Below are positions 33,933-62,567 of a stretch of 64,000 bases of DNA, piece after piece. Location of the stretch: contig NZ_JAMXQV010000025.1 in NCBI RefSeq assembly GCF_024703995.1, positions 1 through 64,000 of the forward strand. Reading direction: 5' to 3'. This DNA comes from Amycolatopsis iheyensis (GTDB lineage: Bacteria > Actinomycetota > Actinomycetes > Mycobacteriales > Pseudonocardiaceae). The position numbers and the translations under genes are program-made. Positions within the stretch are counted from its first letter, which is position 1. Each line of letters opens with the position of its first letter. A model generated the notes under the pieces. It worked only from the letters and a program-made list of their open reading frames with translations. It searched no databases and was not told the DNA's origin.

Positions 33933-34598
33933 TCAGGCCTCGCCCGGAGCCGAGTGCCAGGTGCGCAGGATCTTCGCGGCGATGTGCGCGTCGGCGGCCT
34001 GGTACCGGGCGAGCTTCAGCACCTCGACGTCGGACGCCGTCGCCTCGTTCGGGATGGCCAGCACCGTCATCCCGGCCGCGTGGGCCGACCGGATGCCGGA
34101 TCCCGAGTCCTCGATCGCGAGACACCGCGCCGGGGGCACGCCGAGGTTGCGTGCGGCGAGCAGGTACGGGTCGGGGGCCGGCTTGCCGTGCGTCACGTCG
34201 TCGCCGGTCACCACCGTGGCGAGCCGCGAGGCGAATCCGCAGGCCTCCGCCGTCGCCTCGACGTAGCGCCGGGGTGAGGCGGAGACGAGTCCGACCGGGC
34301 CGAGCTCGGCCGCGGCGGCGACGGCGTCGGCCGCGCCGGGCAGCGGGCCGAAACCGCCGCGGCCGAGCTCGTCGAGCATGCCGTCCACGCACTCGGTGAG
34401 GGCGCTTTCCGCGGTCAGGCCGGGGCAGCGGCCGGCGAGGTAGCCCGTCCAGTGGCGGGTGCCGGTGCCCTGGATCGCCGCCCAGTCCCGCGGCGACCAG
34501 CGGTGGCCGTGGCGGCCCGCGACACCCTCGATCACGCGGTTCCAGGCCGGGGCACTGCCGACCAGGGTTTCGTCGAGGTCGAAGACGGTGGCGGTCAT
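33933..34598 (-). CDS. HAD-superfamily phosphatase (beta-phosphoglucomutase/phosphatase-like)
   Basis: The 221-residue protein has HAD motif I VFDLDETLVGS right at the N-terminus, a helical C1 cap (about 18-85), motif II Ser/Thr in LVSASPRR, the motif III Lys in VTHGKPAPDPY and motif IV IEDSGSGIRSA. The spacing is that of small-molecule phosphatases such as those acting on sugar phosphates or phosphoglycolate. It lies 30 bases downstream of a methyltransferase on the same strand, so they may be cotranscribed. The substrate is unknown. Confidence 0.85.
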   Translation of the reverse strand: MTATVFDLDETLVGSAPAWNRVIEGVAGRHGHRWSPRDWAAIQGTGTRHWTGYLAGRCPGLTAESALTECVDGMLDELGRGGFGPLPGAADAVAAAAELGPVGLVSASPRRYVEATAEACGFASRLATVVTGDDVTHGKPAPDPYLLAARNLGVPPARCLAIEDSGSGIRSAHAAGMTVLAIPNEATASDVEVLKLARYQAADAHIAAKILRTWHSAPGEA

Positions 34599-34628
34599 TC
34601 TCTGTCCTCTCCGGACGGCGCGGCCCGT

Positions 34629-35696
34629 TCAGGCGGCGGTGGGCCGCTCGACGACGACGTTGGCGATCAGGGAGTGCCCGACGCCGAGTCCTTGCTGTAC
34701 CTGCTGTTCGCACTCGAACAACGCGTCGGCCAGCTGCTTCGCGTGCTCGGGCGAGCGCAGCCCCGGGCCGTCGCCGACGGACGTGGTGATCGTCTGGTTC
34801 CAGCGTTCGGCGAAGGCCGCGAAGAACCTTTCGACACTCTGCGGCGCCTCCCCCTCGGGGACCTGGAACCGCAGTCGTGCCGGGTCGACGTCCGCGGTGC
34901 CGCGGGCGAGCTCGTTGAGGAGCGTGCGGTAGGGCGGGATCGCCTTGGTGAAGGCCAGGGTGGCGGTGTGCCGGCCGGCCAGGATGGACCGGTCGGTGAA
35001 CGTCGTGCCGCACAGCCGGGCCCCGGCGCGGGTCGCGGCCTCGACGAGCGTCTCGTCGAGGGACCGGCGGTCGAAGAAACTCATCTGGTCGTGGAGGGTT
35101 TCGCCCGCCCCTTCGAAGAAGCTCATGTCGTACGACCACCGCGTCCGCGGCCACTGCGGCGTCCACTCGACGGAGTAGCGGCCGAGGACGTCGACGACGA
35201 GCGCGGCGCGGTCGCGGGTCTCGACGATCCGCCGCATGAGGCCGGTCAGGACGTCGGCGACCTCCGCGTGGGGGAGGTGGGAGTACGGGACGCCACTCGA
35301 CATGTAGAGGTCGAAGTCGCCGGCCGGCGGTGCGGACCGCATGTCGGCGACCTCGAAGGTGGCCGGCAGGTGCGCGTGGAGCGAGCGTGCAGTGTCGACC
35401 ATGTCGGGGTCGACGTCGACGCCGACGTACTCGAGCGTGTTCGCGTCGGTCAGCGGGGGGAGCGGCCCGTGCTGCTCGGTCAGCAGGGAAAGCCCGTCCC
35501 CGGTGCCGCAGCCGAGGTCGAGCACCCGCAGTGGTTCGCCCGGTTCGGGGCGGATCGTCCGGATGGCCTCGCCCAGAACCCGGTGGGTGACCAGCTCCTC
35601 CAGCATCGTCTTGACCGGGTCACGGCGGTTCGGCGAGGTGTAGTGGGCGGTCGCGTCACGGTAGGAGGTGGCGGCGTGCGCAGGGGTCTTGGTCAC
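34629..35696 (-). CDS. Class I SAM-dependent methyltransferase
   Basis: The 355-residue protein carries the SAM-binding motif I LRVLDLGCGTGDGLSLL (about 55-71), the acidic end of strand 2 in YVGVDVDPDM, and motif II-like DLYMSSGVPYSHLPHAEV. The N-terminal SYRDATAHYTSPNRRD and the long C-terminal part are less conserved. The acceptor is unknown. It lies in a run of minus-strand genes next to a second methyltransferase and just before the polyketide cluster, so it could be a tailoring enzyme. The upstream 125 bases before the next gene hold its promoter. Confidence 0.8.
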   Translation of the reverse strand: MTKTPAHAATSYRDATAHYTSPNRRDPVKTMLEELVTHRVLGEAIRTIRPEPGEPLRVLDLGCGTGDGLSLLTEQHGPLPPLTDANTLEYVGVDVDPDMVDTARSLHAHLPATFEVADMRSAPPAGDFDLYMSSGVPYSHLPHAEVADVLTGLMRRIVETRDRAALVVDVLGRYSVEWTPQWPRTRWSYDMSFFEGAGETLHDQMSFFDRRSLDETLVEAATRAGARLCGTTFTDRSILAGRHTATLAFTKAIPPYRTLLNELARGTADVDPARLRFQVPEGEAPQSVERFFAAFAERWNQTITTSVGDGPGLRSPEHAKQLADALFECEQQVQQGLGVGHSLIANVVVERPTAA

Positions 35697-35821
35697 GCCG
35701 CACCCCGGCCGGTGGTGCCGGCTTCAGCTCGCTCGAAGGCCGCACGGTGGTTTTGGTGATCGATGAGCGTCATGGTGAAAACGTAGATCATGCGGCGGCC
35801 GCACAGCGTCAACCCCGGTGC

Positions 35822-36538
35822 TCACGGACGGCGAGCGGTGAGCTGCCAGACCGGGAGGACGAGGTTGCCCCGCTCGTCGATGTCCAGTGCGGCGATCGTG
35901 GCCGGGTCGGCGTCGGTGCCCAGCACCGCTCGCGACGCCTCGTGCAGCATGTCCAGGGTGAACGCCGTCCGGTAGCTCGCCTGCTCCAGCCGGGTGATCT
36001 CCCAGCTCCGCCCGACCGTCTCGCGGAGGTTGCGTTCGCTGATCAAGAAGGGGACCGGGACACCGGCCGGTATTGCGTCCGTGAAGCAGAACATGTGCAG
36101 CCGCGCCCCGGGCTTCGTGGCCCGGGTGAGTGCCTCGACGTAGGTGTGGCGGACTTCCTCGGTGAAGCAGTGGTAGAGCGCGCTGTCGAGAACTGTGTCG
36201 AAGCGATCTTCATACCCGTCCAGCTTTGTGGCGTCCGCGACCGCGAAGCCGACCTCTACGCCCTTCGCTGACGCCCGGGCGCGGGCCTGCTCGATCGCCG
36301 ACGGCGCGCCGTCGAGTCCGGTGACCCGGTGCCCGCGGGACGCGAGGAAGATCGCGTTGTCGCCGGGGCCGCACCCCAGGTCGGCCACTTCGCCGGCGAA
36401 CTGCCCGCTCGCTTCGAGCGCGATCACCCCCGGCTGTGGCTCTTTGGTGTCCCACGGTATCCGCGTGCCGAGCGGCGATTTCCCCTGGTACATTTCCTCG
36501 AAATCGACGTCTTCGGCGGTTGTTTGCGGCTCGCTCAT
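35822..36538 (-). CDS. Class I SAM-dependent methyltransferase (thiopurine-methyltransferase-like)
   Basis: The 238-residue protein begins MSEPQ and has an early FEEMYQGKSPLGTRIPWD segment, which in this subgroup closes over the substrate pocket. Motif I GEVADLGCGPGDNAIFLA (about 50) and VTGLDGAPSAIEQARARA follow, and DTVLDSALYHCF is the acceptor-site motif. Proteins of this pattern methylate small sulphur, selenium or halide-type acceptors, or unknown metabolites. It is divergent from the SDR-PKS operon across a 269-base promoter region, so shared regulation is possible. No cluster role can be claimed from sequence alone. Confidence 0.8.
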   Translation of the reverse strand: MSEPQTTAEDVDFEEMYQGKSPLGTRIPWDTKEPQPGVIALEASGQFAGEVADLGCGPGDNAIFLASRGHRVTGLDGAPSAIEQARARASAKGVEVGFAVADATKLDGYEDRFDTVLDSALYHCFTEEVRHTYVEALTRATKPGARLHMFCFTDAIPAGVPVPFLISERNLRETVGRSWEITRLEQASYRTAFTLDMLHEASRAVLGTDADPATIAALDIDERGNLVLPVWQLTARRP

Positions 36539-36734
36539 GATCTCCTCGCGTCATTTGTGTCGGTTTCGCCGTGAGGTGTCACAAAATTCGAAGAACGGGG
36601 GAAGAAGAAGCCGTGTAATGGTGGTGAATCAGGTCTTCGCCGCGCCCTGTTCCGGGCGTGGCGCGCAGTATCCCCAGCCCTCCCCCTGGATGCGTCGACC
36701 CACGTCGCAGGCCCCCGGTGGGCGAGTCTACGCC

Positions 36735-36782
36735 TTGACAGCACCGAACGCACGAGCGAATATGAGTGGAGTAAGCGTTCGG
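36735..36782 (+). promoter_or_regulatory. Promoter and 8-bp inverted repeat upstream of the SDR-PKS operon
   Basis: A consensus -35 TTGACA lies at 36735-36740, with AT-rich GAATATGAG about 17-20 bases downstream as the likely -10. Interlocked with it, CCGAACGC (36744-36751) and GCGTTCGG (36775-36782) form an exact inverted repeat with 23 bases between, placed to cover the -10 and start site. This looks like a regulated promoter for the polyketide operon. Confidence 0.55.
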
Positions 36783-36807
36783 ACCGGTGTGACCGGCAGG
36801 GGGGTTA

Positions 36808-37596
36808 GTGTCTCATCCGATGCATGCTCGCGCCTCGGAAAACTCGTCCGTTGCTCCATTCGTGAACCTGGCTGTCGTCACTGGCGGCACCAAGGGAATC
36901 GGCCTCGAGTTGAGTGCCATGTTGGTGAAGTCGGGATATCGCGTCGTCTCTCTTTACCGCCACGATGAGAAGTCGGCCGAAGCCGCCACGCGGCAACTCG
37001 GCGAACACCACGTCGCGCTCAAGGCCGACGTGTCGGACCCGGATCAGGTGCGCCGGGCCGCGGCCATCGTCCTGGCCGAGCACGGCACCCCGTCGGTGCT
37101 GGTCAACAACGCCGGCCGCAACATCGACCAGCCCTTCCTCGCGATGACCGACGAGGAGTGGGACGTGGTGATCCGGTCCAACCTGTCCGGGCCGTTCTAC
37201 GTGACCCGCGCGCTGGCGCCGGCGATGCTCGAGGCCGGTGGCGGGTCGGTGGTCAACATCGGCGCCACCACCGGCATCCGGCCGCGCTTCCACGGCGTGA
37301 ACTACTGCGCCAGCAAGGCCGGCCTGCTGCACCTGACCAAATGTCTCGCGCTGGAGCTGGCGCCCACGATCCGGGTCAACTGCCTGATCCCCGGGATGAT
37401 CGACACCGAGGACATGCGGACGCGGGTGGCGGCGGCCGCGCCCGAACACCGGAACAGCATGGTCACCGGCATTCCGCTCGACCGCATCGGCACGCCCGCG
37501 GAGATGGCCGCCGCGCTCGCCTTCCTCATCGGCGACGGCGGGCGCTACATCACCGGCCAGAAGCTCATCGTCGACGGCGGTCAGTTCATGTGGTGA
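36808..37596 (+). CDS. Short-chain dehydrogenase/reductase with Ser-to-Ala at the catalytic serine position
   Basis: The 262-residue protein resembles FabG-type 3-oxoacyl reductases. It has the NADP-binding TGGTKGIG (25-32), NNAG (100-103), the Tyr166-x-x-x-Lys170 pair in NYCASKAG, and a C-terminal YITGQKLIVDGG. The catalytic serine normally lies 13 residues before the Tyr; here residue 153 is Ala (NIGATTG) with Thr154 and Thr155 next to it. Activity may be altered or a Thr may substitute. Starts are GTG 36808 (AGGGGGG close upstream) or ATG 36820. The PKS start follows 50 bases after its stop, so it heads the polyketide operon and probably reduces a pathway intermediate or precursor. Confidence 0.85.
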   Translation: MSHPMHARASENSSVAPFVNLAVVTGGTKGIGLELSAMLVKSGYRVVSLYRHDEKSAEAATRQLGEHHVALKADVSDPDQVRRAAAIVLAEHGTPSVLVNNAGRNIDQPFLAMTDEEWDVVIRSNLSGPFYVTRALAPAMLEAGGGSVVNIGATTGIRPRFHGVNYCASKAGLLHLTKCLALELAPTIRVNCLIPGMIDTEDMRTRVAAAAPEHRNSMVTGIPLDRIGTPAEMAAALAFLIGDGGRYITGQKLIVDGGQFMW

Positions 37597-37645
37597 GCGC
37601 CGGCCTGGCGACCGGCACCCTGGGGAGGGGAGGGAGAGCGAAACC

Positions 37646-57813
<20,168 letters not shown>

Positions 57814-57817
<4 letters not shown>

Positions 57818-58710
57818 CCAGTCCCGTGTCGAGCCATGTCCGGCTGCCGGCGGAAGAGGCACCGGCGCCGGACGACGCCGGTGGCGGCCGGCGGCTCCCG
57901 ATCCCGAGCCAGTACCACCCGCCGGTGGAGAGCGACGAAATCCGGCGGCGGGAGCTCGCCGACTTCCTGCGCAAGCGCCGCGAGAGCACCGATCCGGCCG
58001 AGCTGGGGCTGCACCGCGGGGCCCGCCGGCGGACCCCCGGGCTGCGCCGCGAGGAGATCGCGGTGCTCGCCGGGATGAGCCCGACCTGGTACACCTACCT
58101 CGAGCAGGCGCGTTCGGTGTCGCCGTCGGCGAAGAACCTCGACGGCATCGCGGACGTGCTCCGGCTCTCGGACGGGGAGCGCGTCTACCTGAGCCGGCTG
58201 GCGCAACGGGACCCGATGCACCGGCCGGCCACCGAACAGGACAGCGCCCGGCTGTGGGAGCTGACCAAGGCGCTGAACCCACTGCCCGCCCTCGCCACCT
58301 CGCGCTTCGGCGACGTGCTGGGGTGGAACGACGCGGCCGTCGACCAGTACGGCGACTTCGGCCGGATGCCCGACGCCGAGCGGAACCTCCTCTGGTGGAT
58401 GTTCACCGCCGACGCGGCCCGTGACCGGATCGTCGACTGGGAAGCCGAGGCCCGCGCCCAGGTCGCGCGGCTGCGCTGGGCAGCGGCGGGCTGGTACGGC
58501 CACCCCCGGCTCGACGCGCTGGTCGGCGCCCTCACCGCGGTGAGCGACTCGTTCCGGGCGTGGTGGGACAAGCACGCCGTGTACGCCCCGGGCGATCGGA
58601 TCGTCACGATCCGGCACGCCCGCAGCGGCGAGCAGACGACCACGCGCGTCCTGGACGAGTGGCAGGACGACCTGGGCGACGCCCGGCTGGTCCTGCACGT
58701 GCCCGGCTGA
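57814..58710 (+). CDS. XRE/MmyB-like helix-turn-helix transcriptional regulator
   Basis: The 298-residue protein has an N-terminal Ala/Pro-rich leader, then an XRE-type HTH (ELADFLRKRREST, RRRTPGLRREEIAVLAGMS, TWYTYLEQARSVSPS; about 48-110), followed by a MmyB-like ligand-binding domain (PLPALATSRFGDVLGWNDAA, NLLWWMFTAD, RLRWAAAGWYGHP). The GTG start overlaps the PKS stop by four bases, and AGGAGGGG lies inside the PKS end, so its translation is coupled to the synthase. MmyB-type regulators are frequent in actinomycete biosynthetic clusters; the bound ligand is thought to be fatty-acyl-like. It may give feedback control on this cluster. Confidence 0.9.
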
Positions 58711-58747
58711 GGGCGAAGCCATCCCCACCGACGAAAGGCGACAAGCC

Positions 58748-60010
58748 GTGCCGCTGCCCCGGGAAAGCACCGCGATCGACGACATCCCGTTGTCCGACAT
58801 GAGTTTCTGGCAGGCGCCCGTGGCCGAACGCGACGCCGCGTTCGCCCGGCTGCGGGCGTTGCCGGGCCTGGCGTTCTTCCCCGAGCCCGTGCAGCACGTG
58901 GTGCCGATGGGCCCCGGCTACCACGCCGTGGTGCGGCACGCCGACGTCGTCGAGGTGAGCAGGCGCCCGGCCGACTTCACCTCCGCGCCGATCGCCACCG
59001 CCCTCGAGAACCCCGACCCCGGCTACGCCCACTACTTCGACTCCCTGATCAACTTCGACGGCCCGCGGCACGCGAAGATGCGCCGCGTCGTCAACCGCGC
59101 GTTCACCCACCGCGCCGTGCAGCGGCTCGTCTCCGGGGTGCGGGCGACCGCGGCGGGCATCGTCGACGAGCTCGCCGAGCGGGGCCCGTCGGACTTCGTC
59201 GAGCACGTCGCCGCGCGGCTGCCGCTGACGGTCATCTGCGACCTCATCGGCATCCCCGAGCGCGAGCGGGCGACCGTCAACCGGCTGTCCACCCTCTTCG
59301 TCTGCGCCGCCGACCCGGAGTACACACCCGGCGGTCCGCAGGCGTGGGCGGCCGAAGTGCTGCAGGCCTGCGGGACATTGCAGCAGCTCGTGCTGGACCT
59401 GTGCGAGCACCGGCAGCGGCGCCCGGCCGACGACCTGGTGACGGCGCTGTCCACCGCCAACGTCGACGGCGAGCGGCTCACCGCGTCCGAGGTCGGCTCC
59501 TTCTTCATCCTGCTCGTCCTGGCGGGCAACGAGACCACCCGCAACGCGCTCGCGCACGCCCTGCGGCTGCTCACCGAGCACCCCGCGCAGAAGGCGTTGC
59601 TGACCGCGGATCTCGACGGCCGCCTCGGCCCCGCGGTCGAGGAGATCCTGCGTTACGCGCCGCCGATCAACTGGATGCGCCGGACCGTGGCCCGGCCCGG
59701 GGTGGCGCTCGGCGGACTGCGCTTCGAGGAGGGCGAGAAGCTCCTGCTGTTCTACTGGTCGGCCAACCGCGACGAAACGGTGTTCGCCGAACCCCAGCGC
59801 TTCGACATCACCCGCGACACCCGGCAGAGCGTCACCTTCGGCGGGTGGGGGCCGCACTACTGCCTCGGCGCGCACCTGGCCCGGCACGAGATCACGGTGC
59901 TGCTCGGCGAGCTCCTGCGGCGACTGCCGGGCATCCGCGCCGCCGGCCCGCCCGACCGGCTCGTCGCCGGCTTCGTCAACGGGGTCAAGCGGCTGCCCTG
60001 CGAGTTCTGA
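58748..60010 (+). CDS. Cytochrome P450
   Basis: The 420-residue enzyme starts at GTG 58748 after a GAAAGG site. The I-helix oxygen-activation motif is LAGNETTRNA (about 258), the K-helix ExxR is EEILRY (about 298), and the haem loop is FGGWGPHYCLGAHLAR with the cysteine ligand near residue 370. It is a soluble bacterial class I P450 that needs ferredoxin and reductase from elsewhere. Its position in the plus-strand run after the PKS makes it a tailoring hydroxylase or epoxidase of the polyketide. Confidence 0.93.
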   Translation: MPLPRESTAIDDIPLSDMSFWQAPVAERDAAFARLRALPGLAFFPEPVQHVVPMGPGYHAVVRHADVVEVSRRPADFTSAPIATALENPDPGYAHYFDSLINFDGPRHAKMRRVVNRAFTHRAVQRLVSGVRATAAGIVDELAERGPSDFVEHVAARLPLTVICDLIGIPERERATVNRLSTLFVCAADPEYTPGGPQAWAAEVLQACGTLQQLVLDLCEHRQRRPADDLVTALSTANVDGERLTASEVGSFFILLVLAGNETTRNALAHALRLLTEHPAQKALLTADLDGRLGPAVEEILRYAPPINWMRRTVARPGVALGGLRFEEGEKLLLFYWSANRDETVFAEPQRFDITRDTRQSVTFGGWGPHYCLGAHLARHEITVLLGELLRRLPGIRAAGPPDRLVAGFVNGVKRLPCEF

Positions 60011-60037
60011 CCACGACCACCTCCGGAAAGGACGTCG

Positions 60038-61003
60038 ATGCGGTTCGGTTTCGCGCTCGACTTCGGGTCCACCCTTCCCTTCGCCGAACGCCTGCGGACC
60101 GCCGAGCCGCTGCTCGCCCGGGCGCGGGAAGCCGGGATCGAATCGGTCTGGGCCGGCGAGAGCTACCACCACCGGCCCGGGCCGTTCCACCTCCCGGCGC
60201 CGCTGCTGACGCTGGCCCACCTGGCCGCCCTCACCCCGCTCCGGCTGGGGACCGGGGTGCTGCTGGCGCGTGCGTACCACCCGCGTCGCCTCGCGCTCGA
60301 AGCGGCGATGGTGGACCAGATCAGCGAGGGCCGGCTGACGCTGGGCATCGGCCTGGGCGAGGACGCGCTGCGCGGCGCCCTCGGCGGCCCGGACCTCCCC
60401 GGCGGGGCCGCGTTCGACGCACTCCTCGACGGGGTGCGCCGGGAGTGGCGCGACGCCGCCGGTGACGGGCTCCGGCCGGGGCCGGTGCAGCCGGGCGGGC
60501 CACCGATCCTCGTCGGCGGGTTCAGCGAGGCCGCGGCGGTCCGCGCCGCCACCGCCGGCGACGGCTGGTACGCGGCGACCGGATACTCCGACGACCTGGT
60601 GCGCACCCAGGCCGCCCGCTACCTGGCGCGGCTGCCGGCGGGCCGCGAACCGCTCGTCGCGGCGAACCGGCTGTGCCTGATCGCCGCCGACCGCGCCACC
60701 GCCCGGGCGCGCGCCGCGCACCACTTTCGCGAGGTGTACGAGTTCTACGGCGCGCTGGGAGCATGGAACCTCCCCGTGGTGTACGACCCGACGGCCACTC
60801 CCACGCCCGGGAACACCGTCGGCGACGCGGCGCCGGTGCTGGTCGGCACGCCGGACGACGTGCTGGCGCACCTGCGCCGGTACCGCGAGTGGGGGGTCAC
60901 CGATGTGCACCTGCGGATGGCGCCGGTCGCCGCCTCCGCCGAGGTGGCGTTGGAGACCATCTCGTACGTCGCTGAGCGGATCGTGCCCGAGCTCGGGGGG
61001 TGA
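60038..61003 (+). CDS. Luciferase-like (LLM class) flavin-dependent oxidoreductase
   Basis: The 321-residue TIM-barrel flavoprotein begins at ATG 60038 after GGAAAGG. Family landmarks are MRFGFALDFG at the start, ESVWAGESYHHRPGPF, the LRLGTGVLLARAYHP strand, MVDQISEGRLTLGIGLGE, and the late ILVGGFSEAAAVRAA. Members use FMNH2 or F420 for monooxygenation, including Baeyer-Villiger type reactions. It lies 27 bases after the P450 and is probably cotranscribed. Luciferase-like monooxygenases occur in tetronate clusters such as abyssomicin, from recall. Confidence 0.88.
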   Translation: MRFGFALDFGSTLPFAERLRTAEPLLARAREAGIESVWAGESYHHRPGPFHLPAPLLTLAHLAALTPLRLGTGVLLARAYHPRRLALEAAMVDQISEGRLTLGIGLGEDALRGALGGPDLPGGAAFDALLDGVRREWRDAAGDGLRPGPVQPGGPPILVGGFSEAAAVRAATAGDGWYAATGYSDDLVRTQAARYLARLPAGREPLVAANRLCLIAADRATARARAAHHFREVYEFYGALGAWNLPVVYDPTATPTPGNTVGDAAPVLVGTPDDVLAHLRRYREWGVTDVHLRMAPVAASAEVALETISYVAERIVPELGG

Positions 61004-61049
61004 TCGGGGTGGCGCCGGTCAGGGGACTGTCGGTGTGCGGTGAGCCGGT

Positions 61050-61073
61050 GCTCGGTCGCGCGCGTGGCCGAGC
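61050..61073. terminator. Weak hairpin between convergent monooxygenase and transporter genes
   Basis: GCTCGGTC pairs with GGCCGAGC (one G-T pair) around an eight-base GC loop in the 88 bases between the convergent stops. Confidence 0.4.
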
Positions 61074-61091
61074 TGGGGTTGATCGGTGCGG

Positions 61092-62501
61092 TCAGGTGCC
61101 CACCGTGACCCGGCGCTCGGCCCGGCGCAGGACCGCGGCCGGAATCGCGGTGCACACCGCCGCCCCGAGGACCCACCAGAACGTCGTGGCGAAGGCGGCA
61201 GCCTGGCCGGCCGGAGTCATCGCGCCCGTCAGCCCCGCTTGCAGCACCAGTGTGAAGAGCGCGGTGCCCGCCGAACCGCCGAAACGCTGACCCATGTTCA
61301 GCTGGACCGTCGCGTCGCCGATCTTCGACGGCGCGATCGCCCGGTAGGAGGCCGCGATGGCCGGCACCGAGCACGCCCCGATGCCCACCCCGCGCAGGAC
61401 CATCACCAGCTGCAGGAACCAGTACGGCGTGTCGTCCCGCAGCAGCACGAACGGGATCGTCGCCGCCACCGTCAGGACGGCCGCGGCCAGCAGGGTCGAG
61501 CCGCTGCCGATGCGTTCGATCAGCCGGCCGCTGAGCAGCAGGGCGGCCGCGACGCCCGCGCCCTGCGGCAGCAACAGCAGGCCGGTCGTGACCGTGTCCT
61601 CGTGGCGCACGATCTGGAAGTACAACGGCATCAGGATGACCGCGCCGAAGATCGAGACCCCGACGAAGAAGTTGCTGGTGGCCGCCGCGCGGTAGCGGGC
61701 GTCCCGGAACAGGCGGAGGTCCGCGACCGGGTGCGCGGCGCCGCGGGCGCGCACGACGAACCCCGCGAACAGCACGACGGCCACCAGCAGCACGACGGCG
61801 ACCACCCACGGCCCGCCGCCACCCGCGATCCCGAGGTTGGCCAGGCCGTACGTCAGCGCCACGCTGCCCAGGGTGATCGCCACGAGCCCGGGCAGGTCCG
61901 GGGCCGGCACCGCGGTGGTGCCGTCCGCGGGCAGCAGCCGGAGCGCGAGCACCACGGCGAGCACGCCGATCGGGACGTTCACGAAGAAGATCCACGGCCA
62001 GCCGCCGTGGGCGAGCAGCAGGCCGCCGATCGTCGGGCCGAGCGTGGGCGCCAGGATCGACGACGCCGACGTCAGGCTCAGCACCCGGCCCATCCGCGCC
62101 GGGCCGGCCTCCCGGGCCAGGATCATCTGCCCGACGGGCATCGACAGGCCGCCGGCCAGGCCCTGCGCCGCGCGCAGCGCGATCAGCACCCCGGCGGAGC
62201 CGGCGAACCCGCACGCCAGCGAGGTGAGCGTGAAGAGCGCGATGGCGCCCACGTACACCGTCCGGGCGCCGAAGCGCGCCGCCGCCCAGCCGGTCACCGG
62301 CAGCACGGCGGCCATGGCGAGCAGGTACGCCGTCACCAGCCACTCGACCGTGGTGAGCGGCGAGCCGAGGTCCGTCGAGAGCCGCCGCAGTGCCACGTTG
62401 ACGACCGTGGAGTCCAGCAACGTCATGAAGGACCCGACGACGACCACGACGATCATGCGCCGCAGCGCGGGCGACAGCGGTTCGGACGCCCCGGTCATCA
62501 C
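61092..62501 (-). CDS. MFS multidrug efflux transporter (DHA2/EmrB-QacA family)
   Basis: The 469-residue integral membrane protein shows about 14 hydrophobic segments. Helix 1 carries the DHA2 signature GSFMTLLDSTVVNVAL (about 17-32). Motif A-like and motif C-like (PTLGPTIGGLL, about 150-160) segments follow. Such proton-driven pumps export antibiotics and dyes. It begins the minus-strand part of the cluster's right half and probably exports the polyketide or provides self-resistance. Upstream 66 bases separate it from the FkbH-like gene on the same strand. Confidence 0.92.
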   Translation of the reverse strand: MMTGASEPLSPALRRMIVVVVVGSFMTLLDSTVVNVALRRLSTDLGSPLTTVEWLVTAYLLAMAAVLPVTGWAAARFGARTVYVGAIALFTLTSLACGFAGSAGVLIALRAAQGLAGGLSMPVGQMILAREAGPARMGRVLSLTSASSILAPTLGPTIGGLLLAHGGWPWIFFVNVPIGVLAVVLALRLLPADGTTAVPAPDLPGLVAITLGSVALTYGLANLGIAGGGGPWVVAVVLLVAVVLFAGFVVRARGAAHPVADLRLFRDARYRAAATSNFFVGVSIFGAVILMPLYFQIVRHEDTVTTGLLLLPQGAGVAAALLLSGRLIERIGSGSTLLAAAVLTVAATIPFVLLRDDTPYWFLQLVMVLRGVGIGACSVPAIAASYRAIAPSKIGDATVQLNMGQRFGGSAGTALFTLVLQAGLTGAMTPAGQAAAFATTFWWVLGAAVCTAIPAAVLRRAERRVTVGT

Positions 62502-62567
62502 GCCCCCTCCGTCACGGTGTGTCCCCCGACGCCGGACAGCCGGTGAAGACCGATCGTATCGGCCCGC

